Source: Caulochytrium protostelioides (lineage: Eukaryota > Chytridiomycota > Caulochytriomycetes > Caulochytriales > Caulochytriaceae). Taken from it: a stretch of 64,000 bases of DNA. The stretch spans positions 45,261 through 109,260 of the forward strand of contig ML014167.1 in the NCBI GenBank assembly GCA_003615045.1, read 5' to 3'. Position numbers and translations under genes: made by a program. Below, one piece after another: positions 40,059 through 51,300 of this stretch (within the stretch, counting starts at the first letter, position 1; each line of letters opens with the position of its first letter). Below the pieces are notes generated by a model. The model searched no databases. It was not told the DNA's origin and saw only the letters and a program-made list of their open reading frames with translations.

Positions 40059-42615
40059 GTTGATGGAGAGGTGTGGAGGAAGAGCGTCGAGCAGGAGGCG
40101 AGAACGTCAGGCACAAGTGACGACGACGACGACAGAAGAAATAAGAGTTGGGGTGTGGAGAGCACAACAGAGAGAATACGTTCGAGCAATGGCTGCCGTC
40201 AGGGGGTTTCCTTCGCTCCATCCTTGGTGTCATCCATCCACCTTCACGATGGTTCAACGTGCTGGTATCCTCGCCTGCGATCCAGCCATGGTATATACAC
40301 CGCGACCCGTCCGCCATCCAGAGACGTCCTCCGCGGGCCACCCCGACGCGGCGCGGACGTCCTCGAAGCCGCGAAATGACGCGACGCCGCTGCTGTGCCC
40401 ATGTGCGCCCACGGCACGCATGACGAGCTCGGCGAGACGGGCATCCGCCGTGTTCCCACCGGGGCGTGGCGCGAGCATCCGTCAGTCATTTGGCGGCGCC
40501 GAACGTCCTCGAGAGCGCGGGACGGGGCTGGGCCCAGCCTCGTCCCACGTCGAGAGGGAGCGGCGCGGCTTCGCTCTGCGGTGCGCTCCGCGACCCCGTG
40601 CATCGCGGTGTTCTCATGGCAACGACTCGTCGTCATGCGTCACAGGGCCGCTCGGTTATCGGTCTGGGCGCTGCCAGGGACGGCCGCGATGGACGGTGAC
40701 GGTGCTTCGCGGGGCGTCGCCGAGCGTGGTCGATAGAAGAGCATCCTGCGTCGGCCAACGCATCGAAGCCCGTGTTCGCGGCGCACGCTCAGGGGCGGAG
40801 CGCAAGCTTGGTCGCGGACCGTCGCGGACCGTCTGCGGGTGTCGCTCGCCCGTCATCAACAGATGCTGTGGCGCCCAGGACAGGACGCATGGCACGCGTC
40901 CGGACGCGCGCCGTGTCGCGCGCCTTCGCGTGCTTTTGCTGGCCAAAGTGCGTCGCACGCCGTGACCATCCAACAACAAAAAATTCAGAAAACCCCCGGA
41001 AAAAGACGGGGGCCCGCCACTTCGATCCCCCGTCCAGAGAGATGGTGGCGGAGCCCCCGCGCATCGTATCGCAGCACAGTGCAGGCCGCCGCTTGGCCGC
41101 CCCAAGCGCGCCCCCCGTGTCGGAACCACGCCCGGATGGCGGCGTGTCAGGTGTGGCGGACCGGCAAAGGCGACATGACGACATCCTGTCGCGACGGCGC
41201 GGGAGCCAAGCCGCATCGCTCGTCGTGCTCGCCGAGCTCCAGAAGTCCACAGACCGCGTCGGGACGCGGGTGTGCCCGGTCGGCGGTCGGGCGGGGGCGC
41301 GCTCGGCTGGCAAAGTCGAAAAGGCCGAGCGAGACCGATGGGGAGGGCCACGCCCGTGGCTCGCAGAGAAGCGCGAGACCAGTCGCCGTCGCGCCGTCGG
41401 GCGGTCCCAAAGCGCTGAGCAGCATCGGCCGAAGGGGTGGTGTCATGCGCCCGTCAGCACGCCGCATCCAGGGGGGCCGGGGGGTAGCGAAAAGCCTTGA
41501 CCGTGAGCCTTCCGGCTCCCTGGACTTGCGGAGCGTGACGGATGAATGGGTGGTTCGCGACGCGGGGTGCGACGTCGGAGTGGCGTGCTTTCCGCCGGCC
41601 GGCGATCCTTGATTGCTCCTCCGCCCCCGCGAGGATTGTCCACAGGCACAGGCACGCTTTCTGGCGTCGCGCGGCCGAGCTTCGGTCGCACTGTGCTGCG
41701 TCGCGCCGGATGACGTACGACGGACATCGGTAATTCAAGGTCCCAAGGAACCCGGCCGTCGGAAGTAGGAGTCATGCCGTCCGAAAAAGAGAAACCCCGA
41801 CACGCGCCCTGTCAATGCTGACCAGAAGTGGGTCCAGACCGCGTTTGCCTTTCGCTGGCACAAGCCGCGGCAAAAAAAGTCATGGCCGGCGGATGGCACG
41901 GGCTGGTGCGCCCTTAAAGTGGCTGACGCGCCGAGCGGCGGGTCAATGATCCTGGCAGGGATGCCGACCGATGGCTCGCACCGCCCGAGCCAACGCTCGA
42001 CCCTCACGAGCCGTTCGTGCCGCTGTCGTGCCTCTGGCTTCATGGGGCGACGGTGTGACATGCACACGGGTGATACATTACGCATCTCAGGGATGGCTTC
42101 AGGGATGCCGGAGTGACACCGGAGGAGCGGGCTCGGAGGGATCCGGAGGCAGTTCCGGAGGCGGCCGGACACGGCGGGATCGGCGCCCGGATGAGAGGGA
42201 AACGGGATCCACTCGGCCGATCGTAATCGACATTTGCGGCGAGAGCCCGATTCAAGCCTCTCAGCCGATGCGACCCGTCTGACGGCCTTCGTCCCTGCTG
42301 CGCGCGCATCGCCGCTTTATGTCGTGTCGGTGCGTTCTCGTGTGGTCTCTGTGGTTCTTCAGTCGAGTTGATTTGAAGGATTGTGGTATTAGACGCTAAG
42401 AAACTGAAAAAAATAAAGACGTATTGAAAAATGCGATGCGAAATGAAAAGGAACACGAGAAAGCGATGCGAGTCGGCCGTCTGGCGCGTCGGCGCGAATC
42501 CGCAAGCTCGGCGGGCCGCCCGGGTGCTCGCAAGAGAACCGGTCGCGCTGTGACCACGTGACCGGCGCACAGGACACAGGGCAACGGCAGACGGGTTCAG
42601 TGGCCTAATGTTTCT
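40059..42615. other. Intergenic region between the two MARVEL-like genes
   Basis: The first few hundred bases should hold the promoter of MARVEL-like gene 1; a TATATA element near 40292 lies about 235 bases upstream of its ATG. Several long open frames overlap on both strands at 40057-41600, typical of GC-rich non-coding DNA. No domain is recognised. Confidence 0.45.
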
Positions 42616-43215
42616 TTACTTGCGGGACATGAGCTTCGCGCCGAATCCGATACGCCCCATGAGGATCGTGAGCGCCAGGAGGGCGGGCATCATGGCGAGG
42701 AAGGAGAAGACGACAGCGGCAGAAATGCGGCTCGAGCGGTGGTAGAAGCACGAGGAGCCGCTGCGGATGGCATCGAGGTCGAGCGCGTTCAGCGTGATCA
42801 GGACACAGCCGGAGATCAGCCAGAAGATGAGGAGCAGCAGCGTGACCAGGAACTCGACGGCAAGCAGACCCATGCGCCCCGCGTTCGGTTTGCTGGACTT
42901 AACAAAGAAGTACGAGACGGAGAAGAGAAGCGTGCAGATGATGGACAGAGACGCGACAAAGAGAACGAAGGTTTGGCGCGGGTAGTCGGTGTCGACGCGG
43001 ACCGGGCCCGAGGGCGTGTCGATGACTTTGGAGTTGTGGTTGTTGCGGTAGGAGGCCACACAGCCCAGCACGATCACAGCGAAGGCGAATTCGAGCAGAC
43101 GCAGCGGCAGCAGCGACCACCGCCATGCGCGGGAGTTGTCGCCTGGGACCTCATCGACGGTCGTGGTCGTCGTGGTGACGTTGTTGCCGGTCGTGGCGCC
43201 GTGGTAGGGGTCCAT
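42616..43215 (-). CDS. MARVEL-like four-helix membrane protein 2
   Basis: A 199-residue protein has four hydrophobic segments: LLEFAFAVIVLGCVAS (about 38-55), FVLFVASLSIICTLLFSVSYFFV (85-107), VEFLVTLLLLIFWLISGCVLI (120-141) and ISAAVVFSFLAMMPALLALTIL (165-187). It has a short Thr-rich N-terminal tail and a basic C-terminus (AKLMSRK). It resembles the protein at 39435-40058 in size, topology and the motifs around helices 1, 3 and 4, so the two are likely paralogues. Family knowledge places MARVEL proteins at cholesterol- or sterol-rich membrane domains and vesicle fusion sites; no specific role is inferred. A good TATA box lies about 360 bases upstream. Confidence 0.72.
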   Translation of the reverse strand: MDPYHGATTGNNVTTTTTTVDEVPGDNSRAWRWSLLPLRLLEFAFAVIVLGCVASYRNNHNSKVIDTPSGPVRVDTDYPRQTFVLFVASLSIICTLLFSVSYFFVKSSKPNAGRMGLLAVEFLVTLLLLIFWLISGCVLITLNALDLDAIRSGSSCFYHRSSRISAAVVFSFLAMMPALLALTILMGRIGFGAKLMSRK

Positions 43216-44936
43216 TGTGACGGAATCGACGGGGTGCTAGGAAGAGATGGAATTCCGAGTGCAGCCGAGCGTGTGTAGACCGGTGCGGCGAGGATCCGTT
43301 GATCGAGAAGCGCGTCAGTAGACACAGAGAATGACAGAAAGAAGAGGATGATAAAAGGCCACGAGGCGGCAATGCAAAAAAAAATAAAATAAAAAAAATA
43401 AAGCGAGTGCGGTGCAAGTGCCGGTGCAGAGCAGAGCAGAAGAGAGCAGGCGGGATGCGGATTGTGGGGGGATGCGGTGCGTCCGTTCTGCGCTTGTCGC
43501 ACATGCGTTCCACAGAACACACCCCGAGAAAACGACCGCCATCCACGGTTCCAGCAAGCCACGGCGGAGCCGGCCTTTTATACCTGGCGGCCGGCCCGCG
43601 GCCGCGCAGAACGTGCCTGACGCCGGCGTGCCGGCCGCGACGCCCTCGCCACACGGCGTCTGGCCGGAGTAGCGCCCGCTGGCCGTCTGACGTCAGACAC
43701 GCGCGGCAAAATAAGCTTTTCCGGACGCCAGCACGCCGGCCATCGGCATGACGTCAGCGTGGTGCGGTCGTCCTGCGTGTGGTCGATCCGCCGTGCCTGG
43801 CGGGCCGACCGATCCCGGGCCGCGGTCAAATGACGTGCCGTGTGCGGAGATGGATGGGCCCAAGCCACCTGGCCCAAGCCACCGTGGCTGATCCCGTCGT
43901 ACGCCGTGTGGTGCTCAGCCATCGCCGCCGGATGCTTGAGCCGTGGCCGGGCCGGGACGGGCGCCAGCGTGGCGCAGCACGCCGAAACAGACAGATACGG
44001 AGGTGGGACGCGAGCCTTCGTCGAAAGGCGGCCTTTAGCTGGCCGCCTTTCAACGACTTTTCGCGTCATACACCCCCGCGGTCTCGCGGCCTGGCGGTTC
44101 GTCGCTGGCCGTAGGTCCGTCATTCGGCAAGCCGCGCTCGGGCTCGTGTTCCATGGCTGTGACCGGCGGCAAGCCGTGTGCGTCGAGCAAACGGCACGTG
44201 GCCAAAAGCTTGTTACGTGTTTTCCCATCATCGTAGAAACTCGGCTGAAGGGGGACCCTAGGAGAGGACCGGGTTCCGGCAGAACGATCGATCATTCTTG
44301 ATTCCCCGAACCGACTCCGCTGGAAGGACTCCACGGGACTGTGATGGGGATGCTGCACGTAGAGCCACGCGTCGGCCTGAGGAAGGAGGGGACAGCGTGA
44401 AGGCCAAACGGCGCGACGTGTTCCCCGTGCTGGAAAGGGGGCTCGATTGATTTAGCGCTGGGATTGTGTCTTGATGCGTCAATCCCTCATAACAGAACGC
44501 CATCGACGTGAGGGCGGCATAGCCAGTGGGAGCATCAAACGCCGTATCGAACGCCATCGCGTCTCATCGGACGGCGATCTAACGTGTGGATCGCACGTTT
44601 GACATGATGGTCACTATCACGGACAGGGCCTAGAGAAATCAATTGATATGTTTTGAAGGCTGGATTTTTATATTCACTCTTATGTTCCATCCAGCAGAGC
44701 AGTCCATACCAATCTTAGTCTCGGCATATTCTATACCCACAGCGATCAACAATCAACATCGCATTTCTGAATGAGACGTGATCAACGTCGTTGGACGGAT
44801 TTTTTTCATCTTGTCAGTGACCTTCCTGTTCTTTCGTTGCTTACATATCATCATAAATCACCACCAAGAATCACGAGCAGCGATGATTGAGTGATGGTCA
44901 CATCGTATGGATTCAATTCAACCAAATTCAATTCAA
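43216..44936. other. Intergenic region between MARVEL-like gene 2 and VTC gene
   Basis: It contains the promoter of MARVEL-like gene 2 at the left and AT-rich DNA (about 44600-44935), probably the 3' UTR of the VTC gene, at the right. No gene is recognised in between. Confidence 0.45.
43575..43582 (-). promoter_or_regulatory. TATA box of MARVEL-like gene 2
   Basis: The minus strand reads TATAAAAG within otherwise GC-rich DNA, about 360 bases upstream of the ATG at 43215. An A/T-rich tract (about 43375-43405) lies between it and the ATG. Position is consistent with a 5' UTR of about 330 bases. Confidence 0.5.
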
Positions 44937-47486
44937 TCAGAGGGGACGCCCCTTGACGGCCAGGGAGTACATGAGTCCCGCCATCTCGGGCTCCGCCACG
45001 AATTTAAAGTAGAAGTTGAGCATGATGGCGACAAAGAGCACGCAGACAAGCACCGTGGGCCCGATGCGGTCGTCGTAGCCGCCGGCCTCGCGCGCCCGGA
45101 TCTTCTGTGCACGCCACTGGTAGATCCAGAGCGCGTACGCCATGAAGAGCATCGCGACGCCCGTGAACACGACGCCGGCCAGCTTGCCGGCTGTGTCGCC
45201 GAAGTTGAGCAGGCCGAGCGCGAGGCTGCCGAGCACGATGCAGAAGTGCAGCCACGAGAGGAACGTGCGCTCGTTCGCAAAGAACACCTTCGGCTCGACG
45301 CGGACCGGCGTCGCGATGCGCTTGCGTGTCGCGGCCGTGACGGCGCGGCCGCGCGTCGACAAGTTGGACGCCGAGCCCGCCAGGCTGCCCGCCATCGAGC
45401 CGCCCGCATCGCTGCGCTGCGGCGACGGGTCGCGGTCCCGCGTCTTGAACAGGTCCCGGAACCCGCCGAGGAAGTGCGCCAGGCCCGGCGGCGGCGGCGG
45501 CAAATAACGGCCGCCTGACCGCTCGGCGCGGCGCCGTCGCAGCCAGTGGCTCAGCAGCGGGCGCGCCGCGCCCTCGTCGTCGTCGTCGACGTCGGCGTCG
45601 TCGTCGCCGTCCGAGTCCAGCAGGCCCGATGCGTCCTCGGCACCGCCGCCCCGCGGCTGGCTGCCCGACCTTCGCCACGGCCGCGCCCGGCGGCCGCGGG
45701 ACGCCGCGTCCGCGCCCGCAGGGGCGCCGCCCTCGCCGTCAATCATGATGGCGACGTCGCCGCCGGCGTTCGCCTCGCGTCGTCGCGTGAGGCTCGAGGA
45801 GGGTCCGCCGCCGCCAATGCCGATGCCGCCGGCGCTCTGCTGGTCCGGCAGCTGCAGCCGCTGCTGGTGGTGGTGGTGGTGCGGGTGGGACGGGGTCGAC
45901 GCGCCGGAGGCGCCGGCGGCGGTGTCCGCGGTCAGCAGACTGCGGTCCACGTGGGCGCCGCCGGCGATACCACTCTGCGGCGTGCGGACAAAGCCGTGGA
46001 AGGTGCGCTCGCGCAGCGCGTCGTCCATCTGCGGTAGCCAGAAGGGCAGTAGCGACACGCGGCTCTCGAGCAGCGTCGCGATGCCGTGGACGAACTTGCC
46101 GAACTTGGGGCACGCCTCGACGAGATCGCTCTCGGTCAGCGCCGTGACCCAGTCGGGCGGGGTCGCGCCAGTCTGGGTCTGCAGCTTGACTTCCAGCACG
46201 GCATACGGGAAGCGGCAGATCTCGGAGGCCGGGAGGTTCTTGAAGGAGTCGACCGTCGACCCGATGTCCATGCGGCGCCAGTTGTCGCCGGCGCGCGTGA
46301 CGCCGTCGTCCTCGATGCCGTCGTCCTCGCGGATCATCGCCAGGTCGGTGTCCAGGCTGATGCGGACGCGCGCGTCCCCCGGGAGCTGGAACGCGGTGCG
46401 GTTGTAGAACGTCCGTAGCATGGGTCGGAGGTTCTTTTCCGCAATGGTCTGCTGGACCTCCTGCGCCAGCTCGCGGGTCTGCGCCACCTGCTCCTCGGTG
46501 CGGCGGCCCTTCGCAATGTCCTTGGCGAGCGAGTGCTCGAGGTCATACTCGCCCTTCAGGTACGCGTTGACGTACTTTTCCTTGATCGCAAAGCGGGTCT
46601 TGACGCTTGTCTCGCCGGTCCAGTCCTCGTGGTGGGTCTTGCGCTCGACAAACATCTCGGTCTGATCCATGCCGCCGTACCACCGCACCCGGATGGCCTG
46701 CGCGCCCTCCGTCTTCTCGAGCCGGCCGTTGTACAACTCAAACGACGCGTTGTCGAAGTAGACCGAGCTGATCGCCGGGTCCGGGTTGCGCCCGCGGCCG
46801 GCATTAAACACCAGCACCGGGAGGTACTGCAGGATCAGGCACTTGACTTCGGTCACGTTGTCCGGGTGGACCCAGTACTTGGTGGTGCGGCGGACGAACT
46901 GTCCGCTGCTGGCGACCTGGGCGGCCTCGGCGGCGGCCACGTCAGCGTCGCGACGGCCGCGGTGGCGCACGGTATCGAAGAGGTGGCTCAGCCGCAGGAT
47001 GACGGCATCGAACGGCTCGACATAAAAGGGCCGCGAGCTGAGGCGGACCATGAACATGGGCTTGAGTTTGTACGACGTGCGCTTGTCGTGCTTCTTGAGA
47101 ATCTTCATGAAGCCGGAGTAGTTCAGCCGGACGAAGCGCGAGAGCTCGGTGACTTCGGCCGTGATGCACTCGATCTCCTGCTGCAGGCGCTGCAGCGCGG
47201 TCTCGTTCTCCTCGACCTGCTCGGACGTCTTGTCCTGCAGAATCGAGGTCGCCGTCGCCTCGCAGTGCTGCACGCGGCGGATCAACTCATCGCCCTTGAT
47301 GTGGCGGAAGTCTGCGACACGGTCGAGCTCCCGCTCCAGCTTCTCGACGAAGGCCGCCTCGTCCTTCTCCGTAAAGGCTTCGCCATGCTTGCCACCGTTG
47401 AGCGAGGCTTTGAGGTCGTCGTAGTCCATGTAGTAGAACCGCCATGCGGGCAGCAGGTTGGCCTTCAGCTGCTCGCCGAACTTCAT
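44937..47486 (-). CDS. VTC4-like polyphosphate polymerase (SPX, VTC core, DUF202 membrane domain)
   Basis: An 849-residue protein. Residues 1-~170 are an SPX domain (MKFGEQLKANLLPAWRFYYM start, Lys cluster KILKKHDK near 128, which in the family senses inositol pyrophosphates). The VTC tunnel core follows with IRVRWYGG near 265, ERKTHHEDW near 280, SVKTRF, YNRTAFQLPGDARVRISLDTD near 360, LEVKLQTQ near 428 and KFGKFVHG near 460. These keep the basic residues and the Glu needed by yeast Vtc4 to make polyphosphate from ATP. A ~200-residue low-complexity insert (poly-His, Asp-rich) precedes the three C-terminal membrane helices (FFANERTFLSWLHFC...). In yeast the VTC complex translocates polyphosphate into vacuoles. 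Vtc2/3 lack some catalytic residues, so Vtc4 is the best match. The ATG at 47486 is chosen because the SPX domain begins there. Confidence 0.93.
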   Translation of the reverse strand: MKFGEQLKANLLPAWRFYYMDYDDLKASLNGGKHGEAFTEKDEAAFVEKLERELDRVADFRHIKGDELIRRVQHCEATATSILQDKTSEQVEENETALQRLQQEIECITAEVTELSRFVRLNYSGFMKILKKHDKRTSYKLKPMFMVRLSSRPFYVEPFDAVILRLSHLFDTVRHRGRRDADVAAAEAAQVASSGQFVRRTTKYWVHPDNVTEVKCLILQYLPVLVFNAGRGRNPDPAISSVYFDNASFELYNGRLEKTEGAQAIRVRWYGGMDQTEMFVERKTHHEDWTGETSVKTRFAIKEKYVNAYLKGEYDLEHSLAKDIAKGRRTEEQVAQTRELAQEVQQTIAEKNLRPMLRTFYNRTAFQLPGDARVRISLDTDLAMIREDDGIEDDGVTRAGDNWRRMDIGSTVDSFKNLPASEICRFPYAVLEVKLQTQTGATPPDWVTALTESDLVEACPKFGKFVHGIATLLESRVSLLPFWLPQMDDALRERTFHGFVRTPQSGIAGGAHVDRSLLTADTAAGASGASTPSHPHHHHHQQRLQLPDQQSAGGIGIGGGGPSSSLTRRREANAGGDVAIMIDGEGGAPAGADAASRGRRARPWRRSGSQPRGGGAEDASGLLDSDGDDDADVDDDDEGAARPLLSHWLRRRRAERSGGRYLPPPPPGLAHFLGGFRDLFKTRDRDPSPQRSDAGGSMAGSLAGSASNLSTRGRAVTAATRKRIATPVRVEPKVFFANERTFLSWLHFCIVLGSLALGLLNFGDTAGKLAGVVFTGVAMLFMAYALWIYQWRAQKIRAREAGGYDDRIGPTVLVCVLFVAIMLNFYFKFVAEPEMAGLMYSLAVKGRPL

Positions 47487-48348
47487 GGCGACAACAGATG
47501 ACTCTCGGCGACAACGGGGAGACGAGGGTGGCAATCGGGGGGAGGGAGGGGGAGGCGTCCGGCCACGAAGGAACACTGACAGGGAGACGGGGACGTATTG
47601 CGTCAAATAAATAGCCGAGCTGCGGATCGCGTCGCCTGCGAGGAGTGGGCTGGGGGAAGCACTAGACCCTGATCGCCCCGTGGTAAGCATACGCTCCAGA
47701 TCAGGCGCCGTAGCACGGGTCTCGACGGTTCCGCCGCTCCAGGCATCGTGTGCATGGGCATCCTCATGCGCCTGCTGCTGCGCATGCGCACGCGCAGGCG
47801 ATCCTTGACGCCGCGGCTGACTCAGACGGACCCGCCACAGCGTCCTCCGCGCCACGCGTCGCTCGCCCGCGCCACCGTATGGCACGACACGCCGTGGCCG
47901 CCGGTCCCTCGAGGCGGTGACTCGACCGCGGCGCCACCGCCGTCACGGGTCTCGATCGCCTCGCGGCGCCGCGCCTCACATCGCCTCGCGCGGCGTGCGC
48001 GGCGCATGGACGCCGTCCACGCAGGCCCGGCGGCCATCGCGTCGGCGATCCGACGCGTCGCGCCCACGGCCTCCTGGCGCCCGCTCGCCGACCGCGGCGC
48101 AACCCATGCCGGCCGGCCGGCTCCACGACGGCTGCGCCACGGACGGGACGGTGGCGGCCCCGCCTCGTCGCATGACCCGCAGGCCCGCCGGCGGCCGGCT
48201 CCATGGCCGCCGCCGCCACGCGCGAGCGACGCCGGTACTGCTCGACAGGGTTCATCTAATGCCATGACGCGGTCCGTTGGATGCGGATCATCAGGACGCC
48301 CATTCATTGATACACAAAAGGAGGACTGCCGCGCTTCAGAGGACGCGG
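47487..48348. other. Intergenic region between VTC and ABCC-like genes
   Basis: It should hold the VTC promoter. Overlapping open frames on both strands reflect GC content; none has a recognised domain. Confidence 0.45.
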
Positions 48349-51300
48349 CTACGCGGGCCGGTCGGCACTGTCATGCTGCGCCGCGCCAGTCAGGGACGGC
48401 GACGATGGGATCGTCGGCATGCCCTCGGGCCCGGCTGACGCATGGGCGGCGGCGGCGGCGGCGGCGGCCGCACGTTCCGAAACCAGGGACGGCCGGCGGT
48501 GTGTGACGGCGAGTGAGCCCGACGCCGGGCCCGGGCCGTCAGGCCGCGCCCGCGGGGCCAGCGCCGTGCCCGTGAGCGCCTCGTTCTGCAGATGGCTCGG
48601 CAGGGGCGGCTTGCTGAGCGTGCCGAACGGCGCCGACGCCGGGTGGCCGAGCCGCGGCGCAGCCGCGCGGTCCAGAACGCCGCAGCGCGGGTGCGCGAGA
48701 CTGCCGGTGGCCGGGCCGCCGCCGATGACGGCCTCGCCGGCCGGCAGGCCCTCGATGCCGCTGAGGCCGCGGGCGCGCAGGCGCAGGGCCAGCGATGCCG
48801 CGGTCGGCGACGACAACGACGACGACGCCGCAGCGGCGGCAACGGCCGGGTGCGGGGCGGTCGCATGGCCGGCGGCGGCGTTAACGACAGCCGCGATGGC
48901 CGGGTGCAGGCTGGCGACGTGCGAGGTGAGCGAGGGCCGTCGGGGTTGCGGCATCGGCGCCAGGGCGGCCGCGGAGCTGCCGCCATGGGCGCCGCCCAGG
49001 GCGCCGCGGGCCGTCGGGGAGGTCGTCGCCGTGGTCGCCGTGGTGGCGGGCACGGTGGGCCCGCCGGCATCGCTGTCGTCCTCCTCGAGCGCGGAGGTCA
49101 TACTCGCGCTGAGGGGGCTCGTGCCTTTGCGGCTGAGGCTCTGCAGCGAGGCGTGCTGCGGGCGGCGCAGGGCATGGAGCTTGAAGAGCGAGTCGACGTC
49201 GACATCGCTCTGATGGATCATGCGGCTGAACTTGGAGCGCGGGTTCTCCAGCAGCACTGCGGGCGTGTCGCACTCTTCGACGCGGCCGTTGTGGAGCACC
49301 ATGATGCGGTCGCAGAGATCGATGAGGTGGAACCGCGTCGTCAGGATCATGACGGTCACGTGCGTGAAGTGCTCGCGGATGACGGCCTGGATGAGCTGGT
49401 CCGTCTCGGCATCGGCCATCGCCGGCTCGTCGTAGATCACGATGCGATGGCGGAAGAGCAGCGCGCGCGCGAGACAGAACAGCTGCCGCTCGGCGAGGCT
49501 GAAGCTCTTGCCCTTCTCGGACACCGTCGTCTCGAGCTGCCGCGGGAAGTGCCGGATCTTTTCGCCGAGGTGCACCGCCTTGATCGCCGACCAGATGGCC
49601 TCGTCGCTCTTGACCTGGTACGGATCCAGGTTGCTGCGCAGCGTGCCCGAGAGGAGCACCGGGTCGTCGGGCACGATGCCGAGCTTCGTGCGCACGTCGC
49701 GCACGCCCAGCGTGGCAATGTCGACGTCGTCAATCAGGATATCGCCCTCGTCGACGTCCACGATGCGCTCCAGGGCCACGAGCAGCGTGCTCTTGCCCGA
49801 TCCCTTCTTGCCGACGACGCCGATCTTCTCCGCAGGCGCGATCTTGAACGACACGCCCTTGAGGATCGCCGGGCCAAGTCGGCCATACCGCAGGCTGACC
49901 TGGCGGAACTCGATGGCGCCGGCATGCGGCCACGCCGCGTCGGGCCGGGATGTCTTGATGATGTCAATCTCCTTGGGAATGTGGTTGCCGAACCAGACGA
50001 CCGAGGCGATTGAGGCCATCGAGACATGCAGGTCGCCCGCCATGCGCAGCGTCCACTGGATAAAGAGCAGCAGCTGCAGCGCGTTCGTCAGCGCGAGACC
50101 CATGTCGCTCGCCGAGATGTGGAAGGTGACCGCAAACACGGCGGCCATGAGCACGAGGAAGCAAGCAACGCTGTCGAGGGCCATGGCGTACGCGATGCGC
50201 ACCAGCATCAGCGAGTACAGGGCCTTGTGGTCGCCGTCCACGAGCTGCCGGCTGTACGCGTCGAAGCGATCCTGCGCGCCGTACAGACGGATCGAGAGCA
50301 GCCCCTCCAGCGTGACGGAGAGATGCGATAACATCGGGATCTTGTTGGCCGCCTCGAGGCTCTTGAGCTTCGTGTCGGCTTCCAGCCCGTACATGACGCC
50401 AAACCAGCCCGCCACGAGGTATACGGGCAGCGTGGCCCAGAACCATGGGATGACGACCGAGAGCAGCACGAGCGTGCCTAGCATCAGCGGCGCGATCGAA
50501 AGCACCTGCATGAGGACCTCTGGCAAGAAATCGTCCACCAGAAACAGGTGGCGCGTGAAGTTTGCGAGGATCTGGCCGAGCGGGGTCGCCTCGTAGAAAC
50601 TCATCGGCGCATGCAACACCATCTTCATCACGCGGTTGTGCAGCGCGACGGATTTCTTGCTCGTGAGCCAGATCAGCGTGCCGCTGCGGACGATACCGCC
50701 AATCAGGATCCACGCAACAAACACGGCATAGATGCCCAGGTAGAACCCGGGCGTCCAGTCCCACTGCCGCTCGACGGCCCAACGCAGCCAGACGTCCGAG
50801 AGGAACCGCGGCAGCGTCGTCATGACGAACACGGCGATCGCGACGATGCTGAAGAAGCTGCCGGTCGACACGCGCAGATAGTAGTCATACGCGCGGCGCG
50901 GCTCGGGGCCCTGCAGCAGCTGCATCGTGCCCGTGTCCGTCATGGTGCCGATGTCAAAGTACCCGATCGAGTGCGTCGTCAGCTGCGACGCGTCCATGCG
51001 CTGCGACGGCGACGTGCTGCCGTCAGACCCGGTGCCGTCCGTCGCCCCGATCGGGAACCCCGTCGTCACCGGCACTGCCGGCAGGCAGCCCGTGGGGCTC
51101 ACGACGGGGGGTGCCCCGCTGCCCGGCGCGGCGACCGCGCCGACGGCTGGCGCGGTCGACGGCGGCGCGCCCGTTCCGACGCCGACGCCGACACCAACGC
51201 CGAAGCGCGCTTGCAGGGTGTGGGCGCCGCCGTAGCCGGTGCGCGGCATGGAGAAGATGGGAGGCGCGGGATGCGCATGCGGCGGCGCGGGGGCGCCCTG

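Noticed and set aside
47487-47885. Extended N-terminus for the VTC protein
   Set aside because: SPX domains begin at the very N-terminus (MKFG), which fixes the start at 47486; upstream residues are translated UTR.
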